NCBI RefSeq assembly: GCF_003590095.1
Contig: NC_039478.1
Span: 13,826,001-13,890,000, forward strand
Length of the DNA stretch: 64,000 bases
Direction of reading: 5' to 3'
Origin: Trichoplusia ni
Lineage: Eukaryota > Arthropoda > Insecta > Lepidoptera > Noctuidae
This document shows, piece after piece, positions 43,110 through 57,312 of this stretch. How positions within the stretch are numbered: the first letter of the stretch is position 1; each line of letters opens with the position of its first letter. Position numbers and translations under genes: made by a program. A model generated the notes under the pieces. That model made no database searches. It had not been told where the DNA came from and worked only from the letters and a program-made list of their open reading frames with translations.

Positions 43110-45920
43110 TAGGTTCAGTTATAGGCTGTCGTTCGTCAGCTCTTACATGTTTCTTAATATCTTGCCTCTTCACCTCCTCCTTCATTGATCAGGCCCATCG
43201 CCTATCACCACGGAAATATTAAAATGTTTTTACATAAATAGCTATCAAAATCAAAATCACTTTTAAAAAGCCATGGCAATTGTATCACAACCTTTGCAAA
43301 TATCACCAAAAAAGCGGGTTTGATTCCCAATCAGTTAAAATGTTTTTGCAGCGAGTTTTATAATTTATGTATATTGTGATGTATTTACAATCATAAATAT
43401 ATTTTTCCGTTAACACTCACTGTGAGAGTAGATGGCGTTGAATGAAATATTGTTGGTATTATATTGTAACACTCCTCTTTTTGCGTGGGATGCTAAAATA
43501 GTACATAAGAATATATTGCCTCCACTGCATAATAGGAGAAGCAATAATTAACAATTTTCACAAACAAAAACCGACTTCAAATTAGTTTCAGTATTGCGTT
43601 TTTTGTAAAACTTTGTAAATGCCCTTGAACATTATTTTTTTTCGAAATAGTTTTTATAACCTTTGTAGTGAGTACAGGCGTGATAATATGTTGTGTGATG
43701 GCGTAAACAATGCTTAGATATTCTATAGCAACAATTGCGGTTAATCTGCTGTTATTTATTGAAGAGTTCCCCCGATTTCTCGAGATCCCATCATCAGATA
43801 TTGAAATGGTGATAATGGGACCACACGGGAAGCACAAGCTTTCAAATAAAAAAAGAATCATGAAAATCGGTTCACCCAATCGCAAGTTACGAGGTAACAA
43901 ACATAAAAAAAAAAAAATACAGTCGAATTGAGAACCTCCTCCTTTTTTTGAAGTCGGTTAATTAGGCACCGTGCACGACGTAGAGTGGCTTCTTGCTAAT
44001 AAAACTGTACCAGTCATAGAGTAAAATGTGATCGAATCTCTTTCTTCCTGAATTACGTACTTAAAAAAACAAAGAAAATCCCCGTCTTTCAAAACTTATA
44101 CATATTGTGAACAAATCCATACATTTTTAAGCCCACATACTTAGTCATTCTACATACAATAAACACCTCTGATTCCGTCTGCAGCTATCCAGGCATGAAT
44201 AAAAAATACAGATTCAAAACGAGTGCAGTAAATGTTAACCTGGAATGAGATATTGTTATTCGTATCGGTGAGTCTCTTAAACACTTGGAGTTTATTTTTT
44301 GCGGCAACGGCCGGTCTAAATGTTAAGGTTTGATCGACCTTGGACGCGCTTTCATGCTCATTCTGACCAGGGCGTAGGCTCTACTTGTATGTGTATAGAA
44401 CTGCTGAAACCCATCGTGGAATAAAATTGTAATTTGTGTAATTTTGTGTTCGTTCACGAATTAAAGAATTTAAAATCGTCACTAGTCAGGTTAATAAGCT
44501 TCTTTTTATTCAATATTGTACGGGCAATTCAGGTATCTATCTTTTTCTATCTAAAAAAGTTGAGCAACAAAAATGTAGACAGAGAAACAAAGTTTTTAAC
44601 CAAATTAAAAAAGATTATTTCTGTATTATCTGTATTTCAATATCGGGAGACAAAAAAAATATATCCATACTCAAACCAAGTGCGACAACACATTTAAAAC
44701 GTTTTTGTCGTCATGATCAACAGCTCTTGTAATATATGTAACAAGCTGATCGGTAGCATGGCATTACACTTGATGTGGCATGCGGAATCTGTCGGCCCGT
44801 ATATGGAGACCATAATAATATCTACTGCCAGACTCTTGCGAGTACCTCAGGTACTAGTTATGTGTAAATAAGATATGTAGATAACGTGTTTGTGTTCGAT
44901 AGTGATGAATGGTGTTTATTTTTGAGTTTAAAATAAGATTTTTAATTAACAATGCCTAATGTTTCGTGCGAAAGGGTCTTTGCCTAAAAGTTTTCTTTCT
45001 TATTTAAAAGCATTAATTTCTTCTATCTAAATTTTACATTATGCAAAATATTTAAGAATGTGAAAATTGTGCTTTTATATACATAGATGGATGTGAAACA
45101 GATTAATTCTATGCAAAGCACAGGCAGATCATGAAATTATTTTAATTAAAAAAAATCACAACATACTCGAATTTTCATTCATCAATCTTTTCACATGTTA
45201 CCACAATTCTAGATTATTATTTAAAGGACTATATTCTCGCCTTCCCCGCATTTCGCATTAAGCTTTATCGACGATCCAGTGACCAAGTACCGACAAAAAC
45301 AAGCGACATTTTCAATAGGAACTAATTATAGACATGGGAGTGATATGCAAACTGTACCGGTTTGTTCGAGCCGGCTTCTTTGTGATCGTAACTGATTAGT
45401 AGTTGACAGCTGGTGTATGTACGGTAAACGAGAGCCACATCCGCAGCGCGCCCTTTATAAAGTTGCTGCGTTTGTGTTGTGTAAACATAGAGTTTAATTT
45501 CTGGGAGGTAAGGTCTATTTTCAAACTTCAGACAGTTGTATCCGTGTTGAAATGGCCTATTTCAGTTTTGAGTTTTTGCAAATACTCTTTTACCCGTTAT
45601 TTTATCTTTAACTATATTTCTTTGGATGGATAATTGGACTAGGAAAGGCCTCCAGGACGGTTACTGGATTCGTAATTATTGATTTAAATGATTCGATTTG
45701 ATCTAAGTCAATGATATAATCTTAAACATTTAGCCCGTAGGCGCCAAACCCATCAATCATGAATTAACATAATTCAATTTACGGTCATGTTAATATAGCA
45801 CCTTTTAATTGAGATTTATTATTTATTTGCGTAGCAGTGAATTTAAAAATACTAATTTAAAGAAATCGGTGTAGTGGCAATAAACGGGAGAACCAATAAA
45901 CAATTTTATGAATTTATATC
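43110..45920. other. Spacer between genes 12 and 13
   Basis: Apart from the terminal-inverted-repeat element at 43569-43959, AT-rich with no supported feature. Confidence 0.5.
43569..43959. mobile_element. MITE-like element with 13-bp terminal inverted repeats
   Basis: AACCGACTTCAAA at 43569-43581 is exactly inverted at 43947-43959. The 391-bp body includes 'AGTTACGAGGTAACAAACAT' and 'AGTCGAATTGAGAACCTCCT', phrases common in lepidopteran genomes. Overlapping open frames on both strands inside it do not look like a transposase. I did not find a clear target-site duplication. Confidence 0.6.
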
Positions 45921-46108
45921 ATTTTATTACGGTTCCAAACATGGCACAACTTTCCAACTCTAATGAGCTAGATTTTTGCTCCATTCAAACATTCCGAATT
46001 GTCTTAGCACTACTTTATAAATATGGAGTAGATGATGACTGTTGCACTATTTTGGACTATGTTTCACTAGGCCGGGTGGTGTGGACCTAGATTGGTTGGT
46101 TGTTGGGA

Positions 46109-49100
46109 TCACCAGGCGTGGGCATAAGCGGGAGCGGCGACCAGCGGCGCGTGCGCAGCGACAATGGGAGCGTGGGCAGCTACCACAGCGGGAGAAGCGA
46201 GCTGAAACATAAGTAAGGAACTTTTAGTATTTAAGCAAGTATTTTTAAGATGGAAAGAGAATTGAGTAAGGGCAAGGGTAGCATTGTTAATGGTAGATGC
46301 TAAGCCTAGTTCTCTTGTACACCATCAACGCCGCATACGTGAAAATTATAAAACTGGATTATACTAAACGATTTTTTTGTAGTAGACCTCTAATATTTCT
46401 TTTGCACGCCTTAATGCCGAGAAGTTCGTGTCCAATTAAAATGTTTTTTTTTATCAGTCGACCTATCGGAGCAGCAAATTAATTCAACGAATCAATATAT
46501 CATATAAAGTTATTGTTTAAATTTTAAATTAAATTTATCCCTTCGGGCTAAGACTTATCTTAGTTTTACAAAAACGTTTGGTTTAAAAGACATCAACGCG
46601 TATGCAATTAATTATACAGTGTATAAAAATTATTAAGACTATTATTAAATTAAGACATGTGACATTATGTAATAGATGTATTTTGTTTTTAATGCTTGCA
46701 GCTATGCCTGTCGTGTGACCTTGACAGACAATTTCCTAGTGATGCAATAATATTTGCGGTTTAGATAACGTTGCCAGGTTATGCGTTGTTAAATAAATAA
46801 AACGTGTTCGCCCCTAACTTATAATTAGATTAATATTATTTTTCTTTCTTATATCTAGTTTATGTAAAATATAATTTAATATGCATAGCCATGATAATTT
46901 AATATTTAACTTGTCTTTTTCTTGACATAGCCATAATAATTTAACTTGTCTATTTAAACAGGAGGAACTTGTTTTTTTTTTCAGAAATCTGAAGATTAAG
47001 TAGGAATTTATACCTTACACCCTTTAATCGGGTAAGTTAGTAGTATGTATGGCTTAATAAAGATTTTAAATAGTAAGTGCGTTCCTTCCAAAAAGGTGTA
47101 CTGATATTTCTACGAAAACTTACAAACGCCAAAATAAGAGCTTTTGAAGCTTAATTTTGAACATTAAGAGAGCGCCATAACTTAGAATAAATATTTGGAT
47201 TAGATACCTTGACAGTGTTGGCGTAGGAGGTGGCGACGGGTACGGCGGCTTTAACGACAGGTGCGCTGATGATGGGCGCGCTGACGATGCCGTGTCCCCA
47301 GCCGGCGGCGATGGGGGCCGCGGCGTAGGGCGCGTACCCGCCGATGTAGCCGGGGGCGGCGGCGGCTACGGCCAGGAGAGCGGTGAATACGACCTAGAAT
47401 GATGGATAAATCTATTAACATTATGAAATAGAGAATAAATCATATGTGATAATGATAATTTTAACTGTCCGCTACCACGGCATATAAAATACCTGATGGA
47501 CGGACAGAAACACAGCAGGGCCACAGTAATAGACACAGTTTACAGTTTAGATGCGGAACTCTAAAAATAAATTACCTACTTAAAAGACTATTGGAACCGT
47601 GTAAAACGCTGTAATGCTTTCACAACAGGTGGCAGCATGCCTTTATGATCAATGCTGCTTAAGTTACTTATTCATTCAAGACCTTTAATCTTGCTTACCA
47701 AATTATAAATTGAATTTTAAGTTGTAAAAAAAAAAACAAATTATGTGAATGCATTGGATAGGTATGCTGAAAGAATTTGGAAGAAAATTACTAAAAACAG
47801 TCTTTAGGTCTCACACTAATCTTCATAATTAAGCATCAGCCACGGTCGTCATTATTTAAATTAATAACATTTAACATATGATTATAATTTATCGGATTAC
47901 TACGTAACTGAAGCACAGGTAGCTCTGCATCAAATGCCACCGTATTATATTTCTATTAAGCATACAAACTGCTACAATACACACAAAAGCGGCGTAACAC
48001 TGCGACAGATAGTCGAGTTTCCTTTGACTCAATCAAATAGAACCGGGGGCCTATTGTTGTGGAGCACGTGGTCTGACGCTTGCCCCAGTCTTGTGGGCAG
48101 ACACGCGGCCTCCGATTGTGAGCACTTACCAAATATCATTTGTGTTACGTAAGATATTGGTTTCTTCTGTTACATCCCGTAGTATTCGCGTTTTCCCGGA
48201 ATTTTCCGATTGCCGGTTACAAGTCATAAGTTATAAAATGATTGAGTAATTTTGTATTAATTTTAAAAGAGATACTACGAGTATATTATGTGTATCACGT
48301 ATTATGTATTATGACAAATAAGCTTTTTTCTTTTAAGGCAAACCCTTCTCTATATAAAAAAACAATGATAAAGAATGTTCTTATAGTTATAATAAACTGT
48401 CACACTTATTGAATCTCTTGTTCTATAAAAAGAAACAATAAATATACAAGTATTGACACAAAAACGATTCTTCGAAAGCAAGCCAAAACAAAACAAAATT
48501 AGATTTCTCGTTATTTAATATCAGTTCTAAGTTTATCCGCAAAGGGCGTTAGTGGGAGGACACACTAATAGCTAATCTAGATCTAGCCTAGAATCTAGAC
48601 CGGTAATAATAATTGCGTTTCTATTGACGCTCAGTTCTTGACATCAATTTGAATAAGGACAAGTCGAAGTTTAAGCTTAGTAATTAAAGGAATCAATTAT
48701 TACTATTAATTAACATTTTCATTGATACTATTAGTAAAATCAACGTTTTATAAATATTTACGCATTCTCGGACAATAAGTAAGACTAATACAGATATCAC
48801 GATGCTTAAGGTTGCGTGTACATAGAATGTATTTTTTTTTGAAAAAGTAATGACTTCTTTACAAAGGTAAAGCTAGGCAAATGAAGAGGTTCTATAGTTC
48901 CTAAAAGACACAGTTTGCTACGTTAAGAAAGCAGCCAAAGAGGTTTATTAAAATGGTATCTTGTTGTTTTTTTCTAGAATTCCCCATTTGTTCACGTATA
49001 GTGAGAGAAATGTATGAAAATCAAATCTTTTGTTTCCTTACAACAATAATCAGAATACTCAGCAACAAAAACTTTTGTCTAACATGTTGTAATAAAACCT

Positions 49101-50575
49101 CCTTGTTTCTAACCAAACCCATTATTTATAATTATTAATATCATTTTTTTTAATATCGTAGCCTGTTTCATAATATTATTTTACCAATCTTCTATAGCCT
49201 ATTTAAATTGGACACAATAACCATCTCAATAAATTGTTTCTACCTATTAATTAAATGATATCACAACTGGAATCATGTTTTATCTCAAGTTCCGCCCATA
49301 TTAATCTTTGGGCTGGACATTATAATAAAAAGTTAAGTATGAAACAAAAAAGGTCGTTTTAAAATTGTATCATAAAGTATTTTACTTTGCAAGGACCTAG
49401 GTATAATATTCTTTAATAACATCGTGGAACAGAGAGTTCGGTAAACCTGTTCCAGTCGGTTTGTTAAGGCAAGATTTCGATTTAAATAGTGCATATAAGT
49501 ATTGCACCCTTTGTTTTTGTGTCTATCTTAATATACATAAAAGGAATACTCGGAGTACATATTACTTTTGGTATAATTTAAGGAGACTATTAATTATCCG
49601 TCTGACAAGAATCCCATTTAAACAAATGATTAACGTTTTGGAATAGGTCATTATTTGATAGTTGTTATAGGTACTTATTTTTTTTTGGTCTGGATGTTTT
49701 TGTTTTCTTTTTACGTATTTGAATCGAATATTATTGCCAATCAAATCAATAAAACCTGTGAATCATGAGAACTCGTCGATATTTTCGCACTGTTAGTATA
49801 ATTATTATTTACTCCAGACTTACAGACTCCAGACAGTTTATGACACAAATAAATTTTATCATGGCCGAAGGATAAAGAACATTGACATGTTTCTCTGAGT
49901 TGTTTGTTAAGATTTACAATTTGATTAATAAAAAGCGTAACTTGCTAGGTACCGGGTGGCAACTGGGCCGACCTCGGCGGGTCGTTGCCGCTGCAGAGAA
50001 TGTCAATTACGGAAAAAAATACTGGAGTAACAAATATAGCAAGTGAATCATGACAGTCATTATCAGTGAAAAATAACAATAGATAAGTAAAGAAATCTAA
50101 ATCCGAAGTATTGAATGAATTTTCTAGAATGTTAACTTTTTATTAATTTTTTTATAACATCAATTTGCTGTTCAAACAAAAACTATGTTGCTTTTTTAAT
50201 ATGGCTATAACTAATTGGATCTAGTGTGAAGATCATGAAGTTCGTTTATTTTTACGGCATCAACTTTATTGCATCTAAACTTTTTTAATAAATTATATCC
50301 GTTTCGTTGTTGGTACTATCTATAATTTATTCATAGTTAACGCTTTGATTGAATGTCGTTTTACTGATTCTGAATCGTAATTAAAGAGATCGCTATTGGC
50401 AGTAAGGCCGGTAATAATTTACATAGACTTTGAATACTATATGTTTAAATTGATCAAATATTTACGATGATTAGTCATGTTATTTTATATGTTCTTTTGA
50501 ACTTTTTTTGTTAAGTTTTATTTAGAAAGGGGATGTTATGTGTGATATTAAGCTAAATCTTACCAGCTTGTACAT
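46109..50575 (-). CDS. Gene 13: three-exon Ala/Val-rich secreted protein
   Basis: Spliced on the minus strand: exon 1 50564-50575 (ATG, MYKL) with donor GTAAG; exon 2 47208-47393 between acceptor TTCTAG and donor GTATC; exon 3 46109-46201 after acceptor TTTCAG, ending TGA. Both introns are phase 0, 3170 and 1006 nt. The 96-residue product has signal peptide MYKLVVFTALLAVAAAA, then GYIGGYAPYAAAPIAAGWGH, a VATSYANTVK segment at 57-66, and AAHAPIVAAHAP repeats to an AYAHAW end, like gene 1. No KRS or PLDT block. TATAAAAG on the minus strand at 50655-50662; AATAAA on the minus strand at 45923-45928. A small cuticular or cuticle-associated protein is likely. Confidence 0.82.
46202..47207 (-). other. 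Gene 13 intron 2
   Basis: AT-rich. TCAAGGTCA (FTZ-F1 type) on the minus strand at 46716-46724 is the only motif of note, possibly by chance. Confidence 0.6.
47394..50563 (-). other. Gene 13 intron 1, 3.2 kb
   Basis: Long first intron. It carries a fragment of the 'ACGGACAG...GGAACTCTAAAAA' repeat at 47491-47569 and GC-rich patches near 48045-48120 and 49950-49995. No coding exon was recognised inside it. Confidence 0.55.
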
Positions 50576-50654
50576 GGTGAAGGGATGGGGGTGTTCCGTA
50601 GTTGTGAAGAAGGAGGATGTAGGAGCGAATGTGCCTTAGGAGCGATAAGTGTGG

Positions 50655-50662
50655 CTTTTATA
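50655..50662 (-). promoter_or_regulatory. Gene 13 TATA box
   Basis: TATAAAAG on the minus strand, about 80 nt above the ATG. The initiator is weak (CACATT near 50630). Confidence 0.6.
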
Positions 50663-51650
50663 CCTCATAGACACATGGCCCAACCAAATCTGTCTAACCC
50701 TACCTATAGCTAGGGCCTCGGTCAGTCAGCATACAACTGTACTGTAACGATAGCAAAAACAAAACATAATCAAAACGACAATGTTCTAAGGAGAAAGAAA
50801 AAAACAAAAAAAAAACCTTATTATAAAGGATTATTTGAGGTTCTGTTGGATTAAAATGTAGGTTAACCGGGCATTTCGTAACAGGCCTTTCTAGTCAAAT
50901 TGTAGGCAGTAACTTGAAATCTGGTTTCGCTATTCTCGAAGTATTAGTAACATTGTGCCAATATTACATCACTCTTTATTTGATACTTGATATAATTTTG
51001 ATTCTGAAATAAAATAAAAGTGTCTGTGTCTATGAAATTTCAGCCGGCGGTTTCACTGGCCGTCACCGACGTACTGAAATAAAATGGATAGGTATTTTAT
51101 TTTCAGATAGAGCGCACTCACAGGACAAAGTTTTTACTGGTCTTTATAACAATAAGGATCCATTTTAAGGTATCAATGACTTTACATATAGATATATACA
51201 TCACTTTATTTGATTTATTAAATTTCAGGAACCGTCAACAAAACTCCGGTACGTAAATCTCAATAATAAAGTGAAAAGTTGATTAACTTAATGTCAGAAT
51301 GACTGAAGTGAATATTTTACGAATCGAATGTGCGCCCGATTTGGTTTAACAAGATCTTATTTCATATTCCAATCGTAATATAAAATCTAGTTTTCATATC
51401 CGAATTGTGTAAGACTAATAAATTTCAATTAAGTGCCAGAACGTTTATTTTCGTTTGGACTCAATTACATTGTCGGTAAAATTCTAATTTGTGCACTGAT
51501 TTATAATTCTCGTGTTTGTAAGACAAGTTTTTTTTAACTTGTGCCAAAGATTATTGATTGATTTTATTATTAGCGGAACATCTTTTTTATATAAGTCGTT
51601 TTACTAAGTATTTGTAACTCTTAACATATCTACATTACATGAAATGTTAA

Positions 51651-51800
51651 GCCTATTCAAATCAAAATCCATTTATTCAAGATAGTTTAAATGAAACTAC
51701 TTTTACGCGATTTTATTGCGGTTTAATTTTAGATTTTAGTTCCCGACGTTTCGAAACCTTTGCAGGTATCATGGTCACGGGCAGGCATTCGCGTAAACCT
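51651..51800 (+). repeat. Dispersed repeat with 'CCCGACGTTTCGAAACC' core
   Basis: 'TTCAAATCAAAATCCATTTA' followed by 'TTAGTTCCCGACGTTTCGAA' and 'GCAGGTATCATGGTCACGGG' matches, from memory, a very common lepidopteran interspersed repeat. Confidence 0.45.
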
Positions 51801-54683
51801 AAGAAACCACTATTATTCGATATAGGTTACAGAGTAGCACTATTTGAACGTCAATTTTACATATAGGTACAGCTCCCTGTCCCGCCCACCCTTCAAAGCA
51901 AGTTCCTCCAAGCTTGTATTAATGCACTAAAATAACTTCAATTCTTGAATAACAGCTATATTTATCTTCGGGTATATCGATGCTTTACTGTGAAATCCTG
52001 CAAGTATTTGTAGATCAAAGGTATTACACAATACTGCCTCCAGTATTGATTCCCGGAGTGGCATTCAACAGTTTATCTATAGATATCCTGCAACGGTCCG
52101 TCAAGAGCTTTTGTTAGGGACTGCACGGATACCGCCTTTGTGAGAGTTCTCAGTATAAACTGTATTTCTAGAACTTCTAATAATATCGTACGCCGGAATA
52201 CTTAGTAAAATGAATTTAGTTCCAATAATAAATACATGATTTAAGCAAATAAACACATCGTTCCCAGCGATCACAAAATTACTCCTAAAGCAAAATGTTC
52301 GATGATTATATAAATACGAACTTACCTCTACTTTTTAACCTGACCGTACTTTGAACACTTGGCAGTTCAGTTAGATGCATTTTTTAATCTAAACACACGT
52401 TATGTTCATACTCTAATAACAGAGCAAACAATCTTGATCCTTTATTTGTTTTAATTTTTAGTTACTGAAACTGGTTTGTAGTTGAAATTAGGAATTTAAA
52501 TAAACCTAATTCCTAAATAATAATCAATCAAGCCGTTCTTGAACAAAGGGTTTAAAGTACTAAGCATTTACTGCAAGTTTTTGGTAATGTATATTTAGCT
52601 TATATCAGATTTAAATCATGGTGTATGTTGAAGTCACATTTGAAAGGTGTTCCTAAAAACTCATTTTACCGAAAACCGTACCATTTCTTCTCAAGACAAT
52701 CAAAAGTATCAAACCATGTTCAGTTGACTATAAACTTAGTTAATATAGGTTGACTAAAATTTATTTGTCCATACATGAAAATTGCCGGCTTGTACGCGTA
52801 AAGGAGGGCAGGGCGTTTTCAATGACACTGTTCCACTGGTCAGCTGACTCTGGCTTACTTATCAGCTTATATCACCATGGAACATTAATTAATTATGCCT
52901 ACGTTAGGAGTTTGGACATAGGCAATAACTTTAACTGCGAGATTAACTTCGATGTCTAAACTGTTAAAGTAATTTCATTATTAGTCGCCGCTTTTCGAGT
53001 TGCAGATAAATTGTTGGTCGTATTCTGGAATTGAGATTGTGGATAAGTAAATGGAATTGCTTTATTGATGGTAAGGTTTTATCATTTGCTGAGATTATAT
53101 TGCACGATGTGTTATATCCATTTTTTTAATTATTATGAAAATAATGATAGATAGGATAACGTGAATAGTTTCTAAATTGGTGTCCATCGCATATTATGAT
53201 ATAGTATACTAGTATACTAGTATATGATATACTTAGATAAGGTATACAAAAATATATCTACTCAAAGGGCGTATACAAAACTTTAGTATAATAAATAATG
53301 TAAATGCTTCCTCACGATTATTAAACATGTAATTAAATAAAGATAACACACAAAAATAATTAGAAGCAATTTAATCAAAACTTGTTGTATTTATCTAACG
53401 AACATTTAAAGGGAAGTTGTAAAACCTCACGTTATCGGTATCGGTAACTTCATTTTAAATGACTTAAAACAATTATGATAATTTTATTTACTACTTGTAT
53501 GTTTTTCTCTTCGCGTAAGCTTAATAGGCTTCAAATAATTATGAGGAAATAGAATTATATCTTATTTTATAATCAAAATCGGATAGATCCACTTGTCGTA
53601 GTGTTGTCACTTGTCCTTGTGTCGTAGTTTTATTCATTTGATGATTTTATAATCATAGGTAGCATAGAATTTACATTTTAGGTGAAACTGTTGTTTTGCC
53701 GTCAATTTGGTGTTTAAACCGTATTTTCGATAGGTACGACATCACACACACATACTGGACATATCTAGTGGAAGGTTTTTTTTCTGATGGCATCTATGTT
53801 TTGGCAGTCCAAAAATTGCGAAAGGAAGGCAGTGTCTGTAGCATGCCTCAAATTGTATGGTTTCGATTGGAATACGTTTCTAGGGTTTCAAATTCTTGTT
53901 TTGCAATAAATTCATCCGAAATACCAAAATTAAACCAATTTGAGCAAGAATTTAAAAATAAACGCTTGGAATTTTAATAAATTGTTGACAAAGCTCACAG
54001 AACGTTAACGTTTATTTTTATCTTGTATGTTAGTGCTAGAATGACGGGTATGTGCCACAAAACGGTGTTACAACCTTGTACCTGTTATCATTGAATCATA
54101 TGACACATACTGCACCATTACTCTTAACGGCGCATTATGAATTACCAAGAACTGCTATTAACTCTAATAATGTTATTACTCCTTGAACATTGTGGAGTTG
54201 GAGAATTTTCTAGTAACTTATAGGAACTTCTTCTGTAAAGATTTAAGTGAGATTTAAAGAGAAGTGGTGGAAGAAAACTTAATGAAATATTTACTTGATT
54301 AATCAATGTCTTTGATCCTATAATATAAGTAGTTAATATACAAGTAGGTAGTACATTTTATATAAATGATAACGTCTTAAAATGAAAGAAATAAGTTGAA
54401 ATGACTTTTTTACGATATAAGTGAAATATGAACTAGATATATTTCTAAATAGGTCTGATTTGTTTTTATCAATGCCGGTCTAGACGAGATATATATATTA
54501 TCTTTGGTATAAACATAAAAAATTTAGAATTTAAATAATATAAGACTACATTTACAAGTTATCGGACATTGTGAAATCACAAAAGGATACCAATATCCTG
54601 AAGTTGTGAATATCCTGTTAGAGGAACTGGTTGTAGGCTATAAAGCTTAAATACTAGGAACTAATGGTATAGTTAAAAGCTTG

Positions 54684-54904
54684 TCCTACTTATATTATAA
54701 ACGCGAAAGTTGGTATGTAAGGATGTTTGTGACTCTTTTACGCAAAACCGCTCAACGAAACGAATGAAAGTAAAGTTTAGACGAAACTTGGTACACAGGT
54801 AGTTTATAACCTGGATTAACAAATATGACACTTTTATCCCGCTTTTATATTCCCATGTGATCAGTTTATATTTGTAGCGGGCGAGCCCGCGGGTAACAGC
54901 CAGT
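54684..54904 (-). mobile_element. Inverted 'CCCGCGGGCTCGCCCGC' type element
   Basis: Read on the minus strand it starts TACTGGCTGTTACCCGCGGG and ends CGCGTTTATAATATAAGTAG. It shares both ends with 26581-26729, with a longer middle. Confidence 0.55.
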
Positions 54905-56750
54905 ATAATGTATTTGTTAAAGGCAGGCTAAGTGTGCCCATTTAGGTCGAAGCACATAATTTTAGCCCAAAGGCACGATTAGGTTCCTGAAAGTTTAATA
55001 TTGAATTATAAAGTGCATGTTAGACTCGACTAAGTTTTTATAGGTGAATGTTTCGTAAACTATATTTTGTACATTAAAATCAGGCAAAATAATATGCGAA
55101 ACTTGGACTAGCTTTATATCCATTAATAGACCGCGTTGAGTTCTACGAATTCTAACTTTGAAAATATGACTTTTTGTTTCAATATATTTTTAATCGATAT
55201 TATCAATCGATTCAAAATCGATGAAAATAATTATTCCTGAATACAAATTCAAAAACTAAAAAAAATACATTCTTTTAAGCACGAATGTTCTTTACCAACA
55301 TTTGCACCGGTAATTATTTAAACTCGGCGATCTTAAAATAGCTTTGTTCGGACTTGTTTCACCATACTTTTTTTCAGCATATTATTTTTAACTTTCAAGG
55401 GTAAATGTGATCCAAAACAAAAATAGATTTTTAAGGTAATGCGTAAGGCGAATAATATTAGAGAATGGTTTTCTAAAAATGGTATCTATTATGTATTTAT
55501 TGATTAAGCTTCTTAAGACATTAGGGGGATTTTTTATGTCGTACGCCCTGGGTATCTGTTCTGACTGCTAATATAGATTAAATATTATTATATTACCACC
55601 GTTATTATTGCCAGTTTCTACAGCCTACAGGCTATAGGCATAAAATATAGAGACTCGATTAGCATAGTGACTGGGTTTCATGTTAACTGATAATGATCAT
55701 GTGTTGATATGTTGCACCTGTTTTTCGTAACAGGTGTGAATGTATCAAAATAATATTATCAGTTGCATTAGACATACGTTCGACAACTGAGTGCATGGAA
55801 TAATTAATAACAATTTACACGTATACAACCTTTTTTAAGCGAGTTCAGTCCATCTAGACTTTAATGGTGACCTTTTATTTTTAGTAAGAGCTGGCCGAAG
55901 TAGCGATATTCCAAAAAAAAAATCCGTTCCAAATTTAAAATACTCAAAAAGGATACCTACATTCGATACTATTGTCGTAAAACTTTTTACTCAAATGGAA
56001 AAATATTTGCTACATTTTCAGTGTCTTTTGAGTATGACCATTTTATGCATTGTCATGCTTTTTTACAAAACCTGTTGTTTATTAAAATTGTACACTTAAC
56101 CTTGGCATTGAAGTATGCTTTTCAATGCCAAATATTGAAAACAAGAATATTGGGCTTAGCGAAGTAATTGGTAAGTTTTACCTACAAAACTTTACGAATC
56201 CATATAAAGTTAATCCAAAATAATTTTGGGAAACTAACGAGCTGAGGTAAAGTACGTGTGAAATGTACACACATAATGTTTAGGCATATTTTCTATTATT
56301 CATTGTGACAGGTGTAATGATAAGTACAAAACTATATCAGTCTATAATAGTAACTTGAAAGGTTTGCGCTTTGACCATCACGCTAGCTCAACGGTCGACG
56401 TTGCTATGCCGATGATGCTTGAGATTAATGATTCCAATATTTGAAAAACAGGTGGAGTCTAAGTCTAAGATCGAACTAGCAAGGTCGTTTAAGTAAATCC
56501 GTACGTAGAAACGGTAGGCCACCTCGATGTTTGTAAAGTAATACAGCAATTCACGTTAGAACTGTATGCTGTAAAAAGTTTTATATCATTCTGATTCTGG
56601 GCCAGGAGAAGGAAAAAATTTTTAAATAAAATTTTATACACTTATGTATAAATTCGTTTATCAACAATATACATATTCAATATAATTATCTAGGAAGCAT
56701 ATTATACAAGTCTGAGCAAGTCACTAGGCAATGATTTCAACCAAATTCGT

Positions 56751-57231
56751 TTATAGGAAGTATGGGGAGGAGAGGTATCTGCCGAAGTATGGTGACGCGG
56801 GGGCGACGAGGGGTGCAGCGGGGGCGGCGACGTAGGGGGCAGCATGGGCAGCGACGTATGGGGCCGCGGCGACATAGGGTGCTGTGACTACTGGTGCAGC
56901 CACCGCGTGGTTGACGGCATGAGCTGAGTATGAGCTAGCGTAGGGAGCCACGACCGCCGCGGGGGCGACGGCAGGGGCGACTAGCGCGGCGGGAGCAACT
57001 ACACCAGCGCTGACGGAGGCGAAAGCCAGGGCGAAGACAATCTGCACGAAAAGGAGAGTTTTTCTTAATTTCGTTAAAAACTTATTTAATGCATAAAAGT
57101 TAAAAGAAGAAGAAGATTTTTGACCTAGTAGCGTATTACTTAGTTGAGTAAATATAATGATTTGATTTAGTAACTTTTAGGGATCAAATGATTAACAAAC
57201 AAAAAAAACTTACAACGAATTTGGCGATCAT
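56751..57231 (-). CDS. Gene 14: two-exon Ala/Pro/Val/Tyr-rich protein
   Basis: Spliced on the minus strand: exon 1 57214-57231 (MIAKFV, donor GTAAGT), exon 2 56751-57041 (acceptor GTGCAG), phase-0 intron of 172 nt. The product is 102 residues: signal peptide MIAKFVIVFALAFASVSAG, then VAPAAxVAP repeats, a SSYSAHAVNHAV segment at 42-53, then four PYVAA units at 61-79 and a SPYFGRYLSSPYFL end. TATAAAA on the minus strand at 57313-57319 with ACAGTC initiator (A at 57287). No AATAAA is near the stop; TATAAA at about 56633 is a variant candidate. Small AAP-type cuticular protein by composition. Confidence 0.85.
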
Positions 57232-57312
57232 TTTGCTTGGATTATGTGACTGCTCACAAGTGTTTACACTGAAAAATCCGATGGACTGTGTCGTCTCCAG
57301 GGCATCGTCACG

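Larger units (their letters stand above)
50670..56630. other. 6-kb AT-rich intergenic region
   Basis: No gene supported. It contains dispersed repeats at 51651-51800 and 54684-54904 and a short palindromic tandem (AGTATACT twice) at 53203-53218. Confidence 0.5.

Noticed and set aside
43577..43931. Overlapping open frames on both strands
   Set aside because: Lie wholly inside the terminal-inverted-repeat element and do not resemble a transposase.
53696..53977. 93-codon open frame
   Set aside because: No ATG start, no recognisable motif, AT-rich flanks; compatible with chance.
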